A DNA stretch of 64,000 bases from the NCBI GenBank assembly GCA_965204715.1, contig OZ242009.1, positions 2,914,001 through 2,978,000 on the forward strand. Reading direction: 5' to 3'. The DNA comes from CATOSP01 sp965204715 (lineage in GTDB: Bacteria > Chloroflexota > Dehalococcoidia > Lucifugimonadales > UBA3495). Under the pieces are notes generated by a model. It saw only the letters and a list, made by a program, of their open reading frames with translations, was not told where the DNA came from and searched no databases. The position numbers were made by a program, and so were the translations under genes. Position 1 is the first letter of the stretch, and every line of letters begins with the position of its first letter. This document shows, piece by piece, positions 27,931 to 37,114 of the stretch.

Positions 27931-28899
27931 ATGCCAGGAAGCTATAGCATTCTTGTCGGCACGACTGGCGCGGGGCTGTTTCACAGCCCGGACTCCGGGG
28001 ATAACTGGAGCCGGATAGGCAGCCCGGTACCGGGCGAGTCCCAGATCAGGGCGCTGGCAGTTGACCCGCAGAGTCCCAACGTAGTCTACGCGGGGGCGAA
28101 CAACGGGATATACCGCAGCGAGGACTCCGGGAGCAGTTGGACCAAGCTGGACTCGCCAATGGAAGGGATGAACATCTGGTCCATCGCCATCGATCCCGCC
28201 GACTCCGGCACCATCTTCGTGGGCACCAGCCCGCCGTTCCTGTTCCGGACTCGAGACGGCGGCAAGAGCTGGGAGAAGCTATCGGCGGCCATTGCCCAGG
28301 AGTGCGCCATCGGCGATCCCCGGGTAACGGCTTTGCTGGTGGACCCGGTGGACCGGGGGACAGTGCTGGCCGGCGTTGAAATTGACGGGGTGTACCGAAG
28401 CCGCGACGGCGGAGATACCTGGGCGCATGTGGACTCGGGGATTACCAACCCGGACATTCACGGGATGGCTTTCAGCGTGGGAGAGCAGAAGACCGTGCTG
28501 GTGAGCACGCCGCGGGAGATCTTCGCCAGCCAGGACGACGCCGAGACTTTCCAGTCGCTTGCGGCGACCTCGGCTTTCCCGATGCCCTACTGCCGGTGGG
28601 TGGCGGTGAAGGCAGACGACCCCCGCGTCCTGTTCGCGGCCAACGGAGACGCGGCCATAGGCAATACCGGGACCGTCCAGCGTTCCAGCGACGGCGGTCA
28701 GACCTGGGAGACTCGCCCCCTGCCGGTGGAACCCAACTCGCCGGTATGGAACTTTGCAACCCACCCCTCAGACCCGGAGCTCATCCTGGCCAACAGCGTC
28801 TACGGGGAGTTGTACCGCAGCGCCGATGGCGGCGAGAATTGGGAGAAGCTGAAGAAGGAGTTCACCGAGGTCCGCGCCCTGGCCTGGACTCCCAACTGA
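27931..28899 (+). CDS. BNR-repeat (sialidase/YCF48-like) beta-propeller protein
   Basis: A 322-residue predicted beta-propeller made of Asp-box repeats, each with S-x-D-x-G-x-x-W: SPDSGDNWSRI, SEDSGSSWTKL, TRDGGKSWEKL, SRDGGDTWAHV, SSDGGQTWETR and SADGGENWEKL. There is no signal peptide, so it may be cytoplasmic. No catalytic residues of a true sialidase are evident; the Asp-box propeller is used for many roles. The start at 27931 (MPGSYSILVG) follows GGGAGG and is preferred to an in-frame start 30 codons earlier. A close paralogue lies at 47224-48195, also followed by a strong hairpin. Function unknown. Confidence 0.85.
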   Translation: MPGSYSILVGTTGAGLFHSPDSGDNWSRIGSPVPGESQIRALAVDPQSPNVVYAGANNGIYRSEDSGSSWTKLDSPMEGMNIWSIAIDPADSGTIFVGTSPPFLFRTRDGGKSWEKLSAAIAQECAIGDPRVTALLVDPVDRGTVLAGVEIDGVYRSRDGGDTWAHVDSGITNPDIHGMAFSVGEQKTVLVSTPREIFASQDDAETFQSLAATSAFPMPYCRWVAVKADDPRVLFAANGDAAIGNTGTVQRSSDGGQTWETRPLPVEPNSPVWNFATHPSDPELILANSVYGELYRSADGGENWEKLKKEFTEVRALAWTPN

Positions 28900-28923
28900 C
28901 CCCAGCCAACCGTGAACCAGTAT

Positions 28924-28955
28924 GGACGGGGCAGACCCTATGGTCTGCCCCGTCC
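28924..28955 (+). terminator. strong hairpin after BNR gene
   Basis: A 13-base perfect stem (GGACGGGGCAGAC, 28924-28936, with 28943-28955) and a 6-base loop, 24 bp after the BNR stop codon. There is no T-run, so it may stop transcription with Rho or protect the mRNA end. Confidence 0.65.
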
Positions 28956-29027
28956 GCATAATGCCTGTGACCCTAATCAGAAATCCGAGTCATTTAAGCG
29001 TAACGGGAAGCGCAACGGGAGATTGGA

Positions 29028-29873
29028 ATGACGCAGGCGCAGAACGTTCTCGACCCGCGGGCGGCGGGAGGAAAGCGTTTGGAAGGCAAGATTGCCGTAG
29101 TTACGGGGGCCGGCCAGGGGCATGGGCGCGCCACCGCCAGGCGGTTCGTGGAAGAGGGAGCGGCGGTGATGATCGCGGACCGGCACCAGCCCGGGGCGGA
29201 ACGGGTGCGGGACGAGCTTGCGGCCCATGGCGGCACAGCGGAGACCTTTATAGGGGACATCTCCAGCCACGAGACCGCCACGGCCTTGATCGATGCCGCC
29301 AAAGACCGCTTCGGCAGAATCGACATCCTGGTGAACAACGTCGGCGGGGCTTTCCGGCTTCCCGGAAGCGGCGAGATGGGCTGGGAAAAGACGGCGGAAG
29401 ACCTGATGGGCAACGTTCAGAACAACCTGTTCACCTGCCTGTGGTGCTGCTGGGCGGCGGCCCCGGTGATGATCGGGCAGAGGTCGGGTTCCATAATCAA
29501 CTTTGGCTCCCACGCCGTCCGGGGGATGGGCCGGCTGGGTTACGCGGCGGCCAAGGGAGGAGTATGGGCCATCACCACGAGTCTTGCCCTGGAGCTTGCG
29601 CCGTACAACGTGCGGATCAATCTCGTGGTGCCCCACTCCAGCACCCGGCCGGAGGGAGACACCCTGGTCACCCGTATACCGGGGGAGACGCCGCCGGACG
29701 GGGGGCGCGGGCCTGCGCCGGTCAGCGGCGCCAACCTGACGCCGATTCCACTGAACCGTCCGGGCACACCGGAGGAAGTTGCGGCGGCGGTTACGTTTCT
29801 GGCCTCAGACGACGCATCCTTCACCACCGGGGAGTCCATCTGTGTCGGCGGCGGGGCGTTCTGCCGGTTGTGA
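29028..29873 (+). CDS. SDR-family NAD(P)-dependent oxidoreductase
   Basis: A 281-residue classical short-chain dehydrogenase/reductase. The cofactor site is VVTGAGQGHG, the structural motif NNVGG, and the catalytic Ser-Tyr-Lys set lies in NFGSHAVRGMGRLGYAAAKG. The end, FLASDDASFTTGESICVGGG, is standard for the family. The substrate, presumably an alcohol or ketone, is unknown. It has a short N-terminal extension of about 20 residues. It converges with the MetE-like gene, whose stop lies 6 bp away. Confidence 0.93.
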   Translation: MTQAQNVLDPRAAGGKRLEGKIAVVTGAGQGHGRATARRFVEEGAAVMIADRHQPGAERVRDELAAHGGTAETFIGDISSHETATALIDAAKDRFGRIDILVNNVGGAFRLPGSGEMGWEKTAEDLMGNVQNNLFTCLWCCWAAAPVMIGQRSGSIINFGSHAVRGMGRLGYAAAKGGVWAITTSLALELAPYNVRINLVVPHSSTRPEGDTLVTRIPGETPPDGGRGPAPVSGANLTPIPLNRPGTPEEVAAAVTFLASDDASFTTGESICVGGGAFCRL

Positions 29874-29879
29874 GGGCCG

Positions 29880-30995
29880 CTACCAGCCCCACATCTCCCG
29901 GGCCGTCTCGACCACCAACTCCATCTTGCGCCACTGCTGTTCCTCGGTGAGGAGGTTGCCCGCGGCGGTGGAAGCAAAGCCGCACTGGGGACTGAGGGCC
30001 AGGTAGTCCTCGGGTATGTAGCGGCAGGCCTCGTCCAGGCGGTCCAGAAGGCGTTCCTGGGACTCCAGTTGCGGGACCTTGGTGCTGACCAGGCCAAGGA
30101 CGACCATCTTTCCCCTGGGAACGAAGCGGAGAGGCTCAAAATCCCCGGCGCGGTCCGTGTCGTATTCCAGCAGGAAACGGTCCACGTTGAGGCTGTTGAA
30201 CAGCTTTTCGGCGATGGGATCGTAGCCTCCCTCGGCGTACCACTTGCTTTCGTTGTTGCCCCGGCAGATGTGGATGGCGACCGTGGGGCCATTTAACCCC
30301 CGCGCCGCCTCGGCGCACATGTTGTCGGCGGCGATGGCCTCGTCGAACATCCGGTCCGGGTCCTCGCCCATTTCCTCCAGCCTTCTGCGCCACCGGGGAT
30401 CGACGTAGTAGCTGTACCTTGGGGCGTCTATCTGGATGTACCGGACTCCCTCTTCCACGAGAGCCTGGACCTCCGACTTGATTATCTCCGCGATGTCCCA
30501 GAGCAGGTCGGAGCGGGTGGGATAGAACTGGTCGGTAAGGCCGGGCTGATAGCTGATTGCCGGGAACTGGCTGGGGCTGGGGACTGTGATCTTGTACTGG
30601 CCGGGCACGTGCCGGCGCATGAAGGCTGACTGATGCCCGGTCAGCCGCCGGACCTGTTTCAGCCTGCCGCCCACGACTTGCCGGGTGCCCTGCTCGCTGG
30701 GCTGCCCGCCGGGACCTTGCCATATCCGCACGTTGGCGGGCTGGTCGACGGTGACGTAACCTTCGACGGACTCTATCAGGTCATTCTGGAACCCGGTGCG
30801 GCGATACTCGCCATCGGTGAAGATATCGATGTCCGCCCGGCCCTGTCGATGGAGGGCGTCTACTATCGCCCGGTCCTCGACCTCCCGCAGTTGCGCTTCC
30901 TCCATCCTTCCCTGTTGGAAGGCGGCGCGCGCCTCTTTCACCTCGGGGGGGCGCAGCAGACTGCCCACGTGATCGGCCCGGTAAACTTCCGGCAT
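29880..30995 (-). CDS. MetE-like (cobalamin-independent methionine synthase fold) methyltransferase
   Basis: A 371-residue protein of the MetE C-terminal domain family (UROD/MetE-like superfamily), too short to be full MetE. Visible signs: RADHVGSLLRPPEVKEAR at the N-terminus, EGVRYIQIDAPRYSYYV, the zinc-site segment HICRGNNESKW and LSPQCGFAS with the conserved Cys. Stand-alone proteins of this kind move methyl groups to thiols from various donors; the donor here is unknown. The start at 30995 (MPEVYRADHVG) has GGAGGAAGACG upstream and is preferred to a start 45 codons earlier that lies just outside the IS66 insertion. Confidence 0.85.
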   Translation of the reverse strand: MPEVYRADHVGSLLRPPEVKEARAAFQQGRMEEAQLREVEDRAIVDALHRQGRADIDIFTDGEYRRTGFQNDLIESVEGYVTVDQPANVRIWQGPGGQPSEQGTRQVVGGRLKQVRRLTGHQSAFMRRHVPGQYKITVPSPSQFPAISYQPGLTDQFYPTRSDLLWDIAEIIKSEVQALVEEGVRYIQIDAPRYSYYVDPRWRRRLEEMGEDPDRMFDEAIAADNMCAEAARGLNGPTVAIHICRGNNESKWYAEGGYDPIAEKLFNSLNVDRFLLEYDTDRAGDFEPLRFVPRGKMVVLGLVSTKVPQLESQERLLDRLDEACRYIPEDYLALSPQCGFASTAAGNLLTEEQQWRKMELVVETAREMWGW

Positions 30996-31088
30996 TCGTC
31001 TTCCTCCCGCCAAGACAGGCTGACACGCTAAGAATATCGTGCGGCGGGAATGCGGTGTCAAGACCGGTGGCCGGGACCACGCGCAACA

Positions 31089-32542
31089 GTAACTGTTCAG
31101 GGTTGAGGGGAAATGAGCAACTGGCGGCATTCGAGGAAGGGATTCAGGCCCTTGGCCCGCCAGGTTCCAAAGAGGGAGGCCAGGACCATTTTGCTGTCGC
31201 TGCCCTGTTGGGAGCGGGTCCCGCCGCTGATTTTACGGCTGATCACCAGGTGGCGCAGGCTCCGTTCAGCGGCATTGTTGTCAGATGGCGTCTCCGGATG
31301 CGATACGAAGACGAACAGTTCTTTGATGTGCCGTTCTATCCGCCGGCATAGCTTGGCTTGCACCGCCAGCGGGTCTTCCAGAAAAGGCAGGCACAGCGCC
31401 AGCAGCCGCTGCTCCAAGACCAACTGCCCGCGTGACGGTGGCCGCCTTCCCGCAGCAGCCCACGCCCGGGCCTTGGCGTAGAGCTTCTTTACCCCCTTTG
31501 CCCACCGGGCCAGCCCGCCGTCTTCCGGGTGCAATTCCTTCAGCGTGTGAATGTCCCGCAGCAGGTGGACCCAACATCTCTGTTTGAGTCCGGGGTAGTG
31601 GTGGTAGGCCGCGTAGAAATCGCTCACCAGAATCCCTTCGAAGGACTCGCCCAGGACCTGATCCACCACCTCCCCGCCCCGGCCCCGGCGCAGGAAGAAC
31701 CGCTCCTTGGGCGTGCTGAAAGTCCAGACGTAGCCGTTTCTCCCGTTCTCCCGCCAACCCGTCTCATCTGCGTGAACCACCGGGCTGGAACGGATGCGCT
31801 CCAGGACCTGGCCCACTTCCGGTCCTCCCTGCCGGGCAACCTGCTGGACCGCCCGGACGATGGCCCCAACGCTCAGTTGCAACTGATGGAACACCCGCAG
31901 ATACCATTGGATGGTCCTCAGGGGCAGCCGTCCCTCTTCCCGCAGGGTCACCATCAGGCTCACCAGATTGGTTCCAAGGCGTTGGCGGCCCGCGGCCAGA
32001 CCTTGCAGAGGGTCCTGGGGCAGCCGCCGCTTCCGGCACAACGGACAGGTCCGGGCTATGAATACATGCTCTGTGACTTCCGCCGGGGCTGCCGGAATGT
32101 CTATGACTTCCCGGGTCCGCTGCACCCAGCCCCCGGCGAGAGCGGTATGGCATTCGGGGCAATACTCCGGGGCGTGGACCACCCGCCCGGTGGGTTCCAT
32201 CCGCAACCGGGCGAAGCCGTGGGGCCGCTTCTTTCGCGGCTTCTTTTCGTCCGCCGCCGGCTTCTTGCGCCTGGCAGCAGGCTTATGCCCCGGCATCCTG
32301 GCCCCCGGCCCGCCACCGGACAACCGGGCTTCCAAGCCCTCCACCCGCTGGCTCAGTTCGGTGATGATCCCCTGTTGTTCGGCAATGACTGCCAGCAGGG
32401 TTTCCCGGCTTGCCTTGGTCAGGTCCAGTCCTGTTTCCATTGTCCTTTTATGCCACAGCCAGCCCACCGGCGCCAGTGTCTTTCAGCGGAATCGTAGAAC
32501 CGCCGGCCCGGTAAATTCGCCTCATCAAGTCTGAACAGTTAC
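31089..32542. mobile_element. IS66-family insertion sequence, copy 1
   Basis: A complete element of 1454 bp. The terminal inverted repeats start GTAACTGTTCAG and end CTGAACAGTTAC. It is flanked by a perfect 8-bp target duplication GCGCAACA at 31081-31088 and 32543-32550; 8 bp is the normal IS66 value. It carries only the tnpC-type transposase and no tnpA/tnpB, as in the ISBst12-type subgroup. Copy 2 is at 49643-51096. It lies between the MetE-like and the second LLM gene and breaks no recognisable gene. Confidence 0.96.
31097..32440 (-). CDS. IS66-family transposase (copy 1)
   Basis: A 447-residue DDE transposase that moves its own element. It has a leucine-zipper-like N-terminus (LAVIAEQQGIITELSQRVEG), a Lys/Arg-rich linker, a zinc-binding region (CPECHTALAGG and CPLCRKRRLP) and the catalytic residues in VVHADETGWRENG, LVSDFYAAYHHYPGLKQRCW and SDNNAAERSLRHLVI. 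The start is taken as ATG 32440 (METGLDLTKAS) with AAAGGA upstream; a GTG nine codons earlier is possible. Intact. Compared with copy 2 there are three amino-acid differences: R/K in ENGRNG, Q/E in VDQVLGE and Y/H in YHHYPG. Confidence 0.94.
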   Translation of the reverse strand: METGLDLTKASRETLLAVIAEQQGIITELSQRVEGLEARLSGGGPGARMPGHKPAARRKKPAADEKKPRKKRPHGFARLRMEPTGRVVHAPEYCPECHTALAGGWVQRTREVIDIPAAPAEVTEHVFIARTCPLCRKRRLPQDPLQGLAAGRQRLGTNLVSLMVTLREEGRLPLRTIQWYLRVFHQLQLSVGAIVRAVQQVARQGGPEVGQVLERIRSSPVVHADETGWRENGRNGYVWTFSTPKERFFLRRGRGGEVVDQVLGESFEGILVSDFYAAYHHYPGLKQRCWVHLLRDIHTLKELHPEDGGLARWAKGVKKLYAKARAWAAAGRRPPSRGQLVLEQRLLALCLPFLEDPLAVQAKLCRRIERHIKELFVFVSHPETPSDNNAAERSLRHLVISRKISGGTRSQQGSDSKMVLASLFGTWRAKGLNPFLECRQLLISPQP

Positions 32543-32669
32543 GCGCAACATGGCTCGTTGACACCCGTCGGCCACTCCCCTACCATCCGTCCACCATATC
32601 CGTTCACCAGCCGCATTACTGACCGCCGGCCGCTTTCGGACACTGGCAAGCGGCAGTTCAGAAGGGCCT

Positions 32670-33776
32670 ATGAAAGCATCATATTTTGCCTGCATGGGAT
32701 ACGCGAGACGGGACGAATTTCCCCCGGACTGGCCTGTTGCGCCAGCGTACCAGGACTCCATGACAACCATGCGCAGCTACGGCGAGGGCATGGCCGAATG
32801 CGAACTGGCCGAGGAGGTGGGGTTCGACTGGTTGAGCCTGTCGGAACACCACTACTCCGGCAATCGCATGACGCCCAACCCGGCGGTGATGGCCGCGGCG
32901 GTGGCGCAACGGTGCACCCGGGCCAGGATTGCGCTGCTGGGACAACTGCTGCCGATCATCAACCCCGTCCGGGCCGCCGAGGAGATCGGGATGCTGGACA
33001 ACCTCACCGGGGGGAGGCTGGTGGTGGCGTTCATGCGCGGAGTGGTCAGCGAAGACCAGGTGTACGACCTGAACCCGGCGGAAGGGCGCGAGAGACTGGT
33101 CGAGGGGATGGACCTGGTGCTGAAAGCATTGACCGAACCCCAGCCGTTTTCCTGGGAGGGACGCTACTACCGTTACCGCACGGTCTCGGTGTGGCCGAAG
33201 CCCGTCCAGCAGCCCATTCCGCCGGTAATCGTGGCGACCCGGAGCGATGACGCCCTCCGGTATGCGGCGTCGAACCGCCTGGGGGTGGGAATCTCCTACG
33301 ACCCGGTGGATGCTACGGCCAGGGTGACAGAGCGCTATGTCGAGCTTTGCCGCGAGGCAGGCTGGGAGCCTGGACCGGACCATATCGTCTACCGGGGCGG
33401 CATCTGCCTTGCCGGGACGGACCGGGAGGCGGAAGCCGTGATGGACGGCCTGGAGGCCAGGGGCGTGCAGCGGGGACTGGCCGTTGGCCCCACACTGTCA
33501 CGGGCGATTGCATCCGCCCGGGCCGGAGAAGCCTTTGACGGGCGGCGGATATTCGCCGCTGACGCCGGGACACCGGCAGGGCGCGGCCTGAGGGGGATGG
33601 TGGGGTTCGTGGGAAGCCCGGACACGGTGGCCTCGCAGCTCAGGGCGTTCCACGAACGGGCCGGTGTGGGGGTTGTTGACCTGGCCTTCCAGCAGCCGGG
33701 GATTACCCATGAGCAGGTGATGAAGGGGATAGACCTGTTCGGGAGGGAAGTGCTTCCCCAGATGAGAGAGTTCTAG
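32670..33776 (+). CDS. LLM-class flavin-dependent oxidoreductase
   Basis: A 368-residue luciferase-like monooxygenase, distinct from the one at 26577. Family text: YGEGMAECELAEEVGFDWLS, LSEHHYSGNRMTPNPAVMAA, QLLPIINPVRAAEEIGMLDN and GGRLVVAFMRG. The C-terminal part VGFVGSPDTVASQLRAFHER is also typical. It probably oxidises an organic compound with FMNH2. The first gene of a plus-strand pair with the alpha/beta hydrolase 95 bp later. The IS66 copy sits 127 bp upstream and may have changed its promoter region. Confidence 0.92.
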   Translation: MKASYFACMGYARRDEFPPDWPVAPAYQDSMTTMRSYGEGMAECELAEEVGFDWLSLSEHHYSGNRMTPNPAVMAAAVAQRCTRARIALLGQLLPIINPVRAAEEIGMLDNLTGGRLVVAFMRGVVSEDQVYDLNPAEGRERLVEGMDLVLKALTEPQPFSWEGRYYRYRTVSVWPKPVQQPIPPVIVATRSDDALRYAASNRLGVGISYDPVDATARVTERYVELCREAGWEPGPDHIVYRGGICLAGTDREAEAVMDGLEARGVQRGLAVGPTLSRAIASARAGEAFDGRRIFAADAGTPAGRGLRGMVGFVGSPDTVASQLRAFHERAGVGVVDLAFQQPGITHEQVMKGIDLFGREVLPQMREF

Positions 33777-33871
33777 CGACCGGGACGGTCCGCACGGTGA
33801 TGTGTACCCGCGCTCGCGGGGCAGGGAAACACCAGATACGGGACACCAGACACGGGACTCCGGGAGGGATG

Positions 33872-34747
33872 ATGGCTGATTTCAAGACCGGTTCTGTTCT
33901 TGCCAACGACATTGACTTTCACTACCTGGAGATGGGAGAGGGGCCCCTGGCGCTGTGCTTCCACGGATTTCCCGACCATGCTTACTCCTTCCGCCACCTG
34001 CTGCCCGACCTGGCCGGGGCCGGTTTCAGGGCAATTGCGCCGTTCATGCGCGGGTATGCGCCGACCCAGGCGCCGAAGGACGGGAAGTACCAGGCAATCC
34101 TCATGTGCCGGGACGTGGTGGCCCTGATCGACGCACTGGGGGACGGGGAAGCTTACCTGATCGGCAATGACTGGGGAGCGGGCGCGGTTACAGGGGCGTC
34201 GGTACTTGCGCCGGAGAAGGTGCGGAAGCTGGTGATCATTGCCTCGGGCAGGGCCGACCGGGACCTCCAGATGACCTACCAGCACCTGAAGGGGACATGG
34301 CACGGGTACTTCTTCCAGATGCCCCAGGCCGAGGAGGCGGTGGCCCATAACGACTATGCGTTTGTGGAGGAGTGGTGGCGGGACGCCTCGCCGGAGTGGG
34401 ACATACCGGCGGCGGCCCTGGAAAGCATCCGGGAGACTTTCCGGAAGCCCGGAGTGGTGCAGGCCGCGCTGAGCTACTACCGGGCGAGATATCGGCCGGA
34501 GCTGCAGGACCCGTCGGCCAAGGAAGACCAGGACCGGGTAAACGCGGGTCCGGTGACGGTGCCCACGCTGGCGCTGCACGGCACCCGGGACCGTCCCAAG
34601 AGGCTGGAGGGGTTCGAGAGCGAGAACATGGACCGGTACTTCACGGGCGGGCTGGAGAAGGTGATCATCCCCGGCACCGGGCACTTCATGCACCAGGAGA
34701 AGCCGGAGGAAGTCAACCCGAGGATCATCGAGTTTCTGAAGCGGTGA
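33872..34747 (+). CDS. alpha/beta hydrolase, epoxide hydrolase/haloalkane dehalogenase type
   Basis: A 291-residue hydrolase. The oxyanion-hole motif HGFPD is at 31-35. The nucleophile elbow GNDWGAG has Asp100, not Ser, as in epoxide hydrolases and dehalogenases. The catalytic His is in PGTGHFMHQEKPEEV. The cap domain includes FFQMPQAEEAVAHNDYAFVE. Text FRAIAPFMRGYAPTQAPKD also favours epoxide hydrolase. ATG 33872 is chosen over the adjoining ATG 33869 because GGGAGG at 33862-33867 is then spaced 4 bases away. It may act on products of the LLM monooxygenase encoded just upstream. Confidence 0.88.
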   Translation: MADFKTGSVLANDIDFHYLEMGEGPLALCFHGFPDHAYSFRHLLPDLAGAGFRAIAPFMRGYAPTQAPKDGKYQAILMCRDVVALIDALGDGEAYLIGNDWGAGAVTGASVLAPEKVRKLVIIASGRADRDLQMTYQHLKGTWHGYFFQMPQAEEAVAHNDYAFVEEWWRDASPEWDIPAAALESIRETFRKPGVVQAALSYYRARYRPELQDPSAKEDQDRVNAGPVTVPTLALHGTRDRPKRLEGFESENMDRYFTGGLEKVIIPGTGHFMHQEKPEEVNPRIIEFLKR

Positions 34748-34771
34748 GCGATGGCAGGCGGGTGATGGCCG

Positions 34772-34794
34772 CCCGGGTCCGCCGGAAACCCGGG
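34772..34794. terminator. hairpin between convergent genes
   Basis: A 7-base stem CCCGGGT (34772-34778) with ACCCGGG (34788-34794) and a 9-base loop, centred between the stops at 34747 and 34804. No T-run; likely serves both strands. Confidence 0.5.
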
Positions 34795-34803
34795 AACGGA
34801 TTC

Positions 34804-35925
34804 TCACCCGGTCAGGGCCTGCTCCAGGTCGGCAACCAGGTCGTCGGCGTTTTCCAGGCCGACGGACACCCGCAGCAGGTCGCCGGGAGTGGCGCTGCCG
34901 GGGCCTTCAATTGAGGCCCGGTGCTCGATGAGGCTTTCGTAGCTGCCCAGGCTTGTGGCACGGGTGAAGAGGGAGGCCCGGGCGGCGACCCGGAACGCCG
35001 CATCGGGGCCGCCTTGGACGCGGAAGGACAGCATTCCTCCGAACATGCTCATCTGCCCGCGGGCTGTCTCATGCCCGGGGTGGCCGGGCAGCCCCGGATA
35101 GAACACCTGCGAGACCCGGGGGTGGCCGGCGAGGAAGGCGGCCACCCTTTCCGCGTTTTCGGAGTGTGCCCGCATGCGGTAGGGGAGCGTGCGGATGCCC
35201 CGGAGGAGCAGCCAGCAATCGAAGGGGGACGGGACCGCGCCGCCGTCCTGCTGGATTGCGCGCACTTCCGGGAAGAGGGCGCTGTCCTTTGCGCTGACCA
35301 CGACACCGCCGGTAACGTCACCGTGACCGCCCAGGTACTTGGTGGTGGAATGGACGGCCATGTCCGCGCCCAAGTCCAGGCATCTTTGCAGGACAGGGGT
35401 GGCCCAGGTATTGTCGCAGACGCAGGCAATCCCATGTTCGCGGGCCAACTGGGCCACAGCGGCAATGCCGGTGATTTTGAGCAGGGGGTTTGAGGGAGTC
35501 TCGACCAGGACGAGCTTTGTGTTGGGGAGAATCGATTCGCGGACCCGGTCAATGCTGGTCATGTCCACAAAGGATGAGTGGAGACCCCAGCGGGACAGGC
35601 GCTCCCGCAGCAGGCGTGCGGTGCCGTGGTAGAGGTCCTGGGGCACGATTACGTGGTCTCCGGTTGAGAGGGCCTGGAAGACGCTCATGATGGCTGCCAT
35701 GCCGGAGGAGAAGGCGGCGGCGTCCGCTCCGCCCTCGAGGTCGCGGACGCATTCTTCGAGAAGGGCGCGGGTGGGGTTGCCGGAACGCCCGTACACGAAG
35801 CCCCGGGGGTATGTGCCGTCTTCGGCGCGCTGGAACGTTGTCGACATGTGTACCGGCGGGGTCACTGCGCCGGTGGCAGGATCAACACCACGTCCGCTAT
35901 GGACGGCCAGGGTCTCGATTTTCAT
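34804..35925 (-). CDS. trans-sulfuration family PLP enzyme (cystathionine gamma-synthase/lyase-like)
   Basis: A 373-residue Cys/Met-metabolism PLP enzyme. The N-terminus MKIETLAVHSGRGVDPATGA, the phosphate-binding AAFSSGMAAIMSVFQAL, the PLP aspartate in CVCDNTWATP and the Schiff-base Lys196 in HSTTKYLGGH are all present, and SLGSYESLIEHRA is a family signature. Whether it works as gamma-synthase, gamma-lyase, beta-lyase or O-acetylhomoserine sulfhydrylase cannot be decided by eye. It may be linked with the MetE-like gene about 4 kb away in sulphur metabolism. CGGAGAAACC precedes the ATG. Confidence 0.93.
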   Translation of the reverse strand: MKIETLAVHSGRGVDPATGAVTPPVHMSTTFQRAEDGTYPRGFVYGRSGNPTRALLEECVRDLEGGADAAAFSSGMAAIMSVFQALSTGDHVIVPQDLYHGTARLLRERLSRWGLHSSFVDMTSIDRVRESILPNTKLVLVETPSNPLLKITGIAAVAQLAREHGIACVCDNTWATPVLQRCLDLGADMAVHSTTKYLGGHGDVTGGVVVSAKDSALFPEVRAIQQDGGAVPSPFDCWLLLRGIRTLPYRMRAHSENAERVAAFLAGHPRVSQVFYPGLPGHPGHETARGQMSMFGGMLSFRVQGGPDAAFRVAARASLFTRATSLGSYESLIEHRASIEGPGSATPGDLLRVSVGLENADDLVADLEQALTG

Positions 35926-35995
35926 GGTTTCTCCGGGTTGGTGGGTGTGGGTATGTTATGGGTATATTGATGGTGCTGCGATTCAGGATCCCCGG

Positions 35996-36367
35996 CTATA
36001 CCCCAGCCTGTATGAGGACGCGGCCCCCGCTCTCGACTTCAATGCTCAAGCTGTGCCCGTGGAGCAGGAGCATACCCACGAGCGGAGTGCTGCCTGTCAC
36101 ATCGGCCTCGATGTCCCTCGGTTTGCCGTCCCAAAGCACGGTCACGTAGTGAACGTCGAAATCCACCTCAGCGTCATTGGCCAGAATTGCCTGGCCCATG
36201 TAGGCGAAGGGCAACCCCAACTCATCAACCAACCCGGGCGGCAGGGTCAGGAATCCGCTGTAGCCGGTGTCCACCACGGCCTCGATATCCCGCGTCCGCC
36301 CTTCCGGGTCCTGGAGAGGGAGGGTCACGACGGCTTCGTAAGCGGCGTTGACCTCACCCTGGATCAC
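35996..36367 (-). CDS. retropepsin-like clan AA aspartic protease, copy 1
   Basis: A 123-residue single-domain aspartic protease-like protein (AF_0612-type family, by its text). The active-site motif is AVVDTGYSGFLTLP with Asp33; IPLVGMxLLxGHxLxI-like text follows (TPLVGMLLLHGHSLSIEVES). Such small proteins would act as dimers. The start is GTG 36367, which overlaps the TGA of the upstream partner gene by 3 bp (GTGA), so the two are translated together. Copy 2, on the other strand at 37111, is exactly the same length. Substrate unknown. Confidence 0.8.
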   Translation of the reverse strand: MIQGEVNAAYEAVVTLPLQDPEGRTRDIEAVVDTGYSGFLTLPPGLVDELGLPFAYMGQAILANDAEVDFDVHYVTVLWDGKPRDIEADVTGSTPLVGMLLLHGHSLSIEVESGGRVLIQAGV

Positions 36368-36654
36368 CCGGTCCTCCGCAGTGAGCCGGCCCCGAAGCTG
36401 CGGAGGGCCCGGTAGCCAACCCGCTCGCACAGGACATCCACCGCGTCCGGGCGCTGCTCCCGCAGACGCTCCACCGCGACGCGGGTGGTGTCAGCCACGG
36501 CCCAGTCCCCTGTCTCAACGTCAATGGCGACGTACTCGCCAAAGTGGCCGGCTTCCACCTGGGGCAGGATGTCCCGCTGGTATATCTCCTTGCCCAGGCG
36601 AACCGCCTCCTTGCGGGGCCTGCGCGGGCGGGCCGGTGTCCCCGTGTGTCCCAT
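36364..36654 (-). CDS. partner protein of the aspartic protease, copy 1
   Basis: A 96-residue protein with a basic N-terminus (RPRRPRKEAVRLGKEIYQRD), then VEAGHFGEYVAIDVETGDWA and RVGYRALRSFGAGS. No named family comes to mind, but such proteins are often found next to clan AA proteases in cyanobacteria and Chloroflexota. It may be an inhibitor, antitoxin or substrate of the protease whose GTG overlaps its stop. Copy 2 at 36824 is divergent on the opposite strand. The two promoters share 36655-36823. Confidence 0.72.
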   Translation of the reverse strand: MGHTGTPARPRRPRKEAVRLGKEIYQRDILPQVEAGHFGEYVAIDVETGDWAVADTTRVAVERLREQRPDAVDVLCERVGYRALRSFGAGSLRRTG

Positions 36655-36823
36655 TCGTCCTCCGTTTTCAAGCCTGCTCTTGAGAGTTTTATCTTACTGG
36701 TTTGCCGCCGATGCCAGCAGTATGGTATGACCCGCGGAGATACGCAAGGGTGTTGTGTTTGCCGGTGATGCCTCGAAGCAATACAATGCCGGTTACAGCA
36801 GTGGGCCATTGAAAGGGGGCTGG

Positions 36824-37114
36824 ATGGCGGACCCAAAGACCCCGGCGCGGCAGCGCAAGCCTCGCGAAGAGACGGTCCGGCTCGGCAAGGAGATATACGA
36901 GCGAGACATACGGCAAAGGGTAGAAGACGCCCACCACGGGGAGATCATTTCCATCGACGTGGAGAGCGGGGATTGGGCCATTGGCGACAGCGTGATCGCC
37001 GCCACGGACAGTCTGTGGGCGCAGCATCCCGATGCCGTCGATATCTATTCCTTGCGGATAGGGTACGGCGTGCTTCGTCACTTCGGCGGCAGGCCCTTGC
37101 GGAGAACCGGGTGA
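36824..37114 (+). CDS. partner protein of the aspartic protease, copy 2
   Basis: A 96-residue paralogue of the product of 36364-36654: KPREETVRLGKEIYERDIRQ, VEDAHHGEIISIDVESGDWA and RIGYGVLRHFGGRPLRRTG align without gaps. The start at ATG 36824 (MADPKTPARQ) makes it the same length as copy 1 and has AAAGGGGG upstream. Its stop overlaps the GTG of the next gene. Function unknown. Confidence 0.72.
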   Translation: MADPKTPARQRKPREETVRLGKEIYERDIRQRVEDAHHGEIISIDVESGDWAIGDSVIAATDSLWAQHPDAVDIYSLRIGYGVLRHFGGRPLRRTG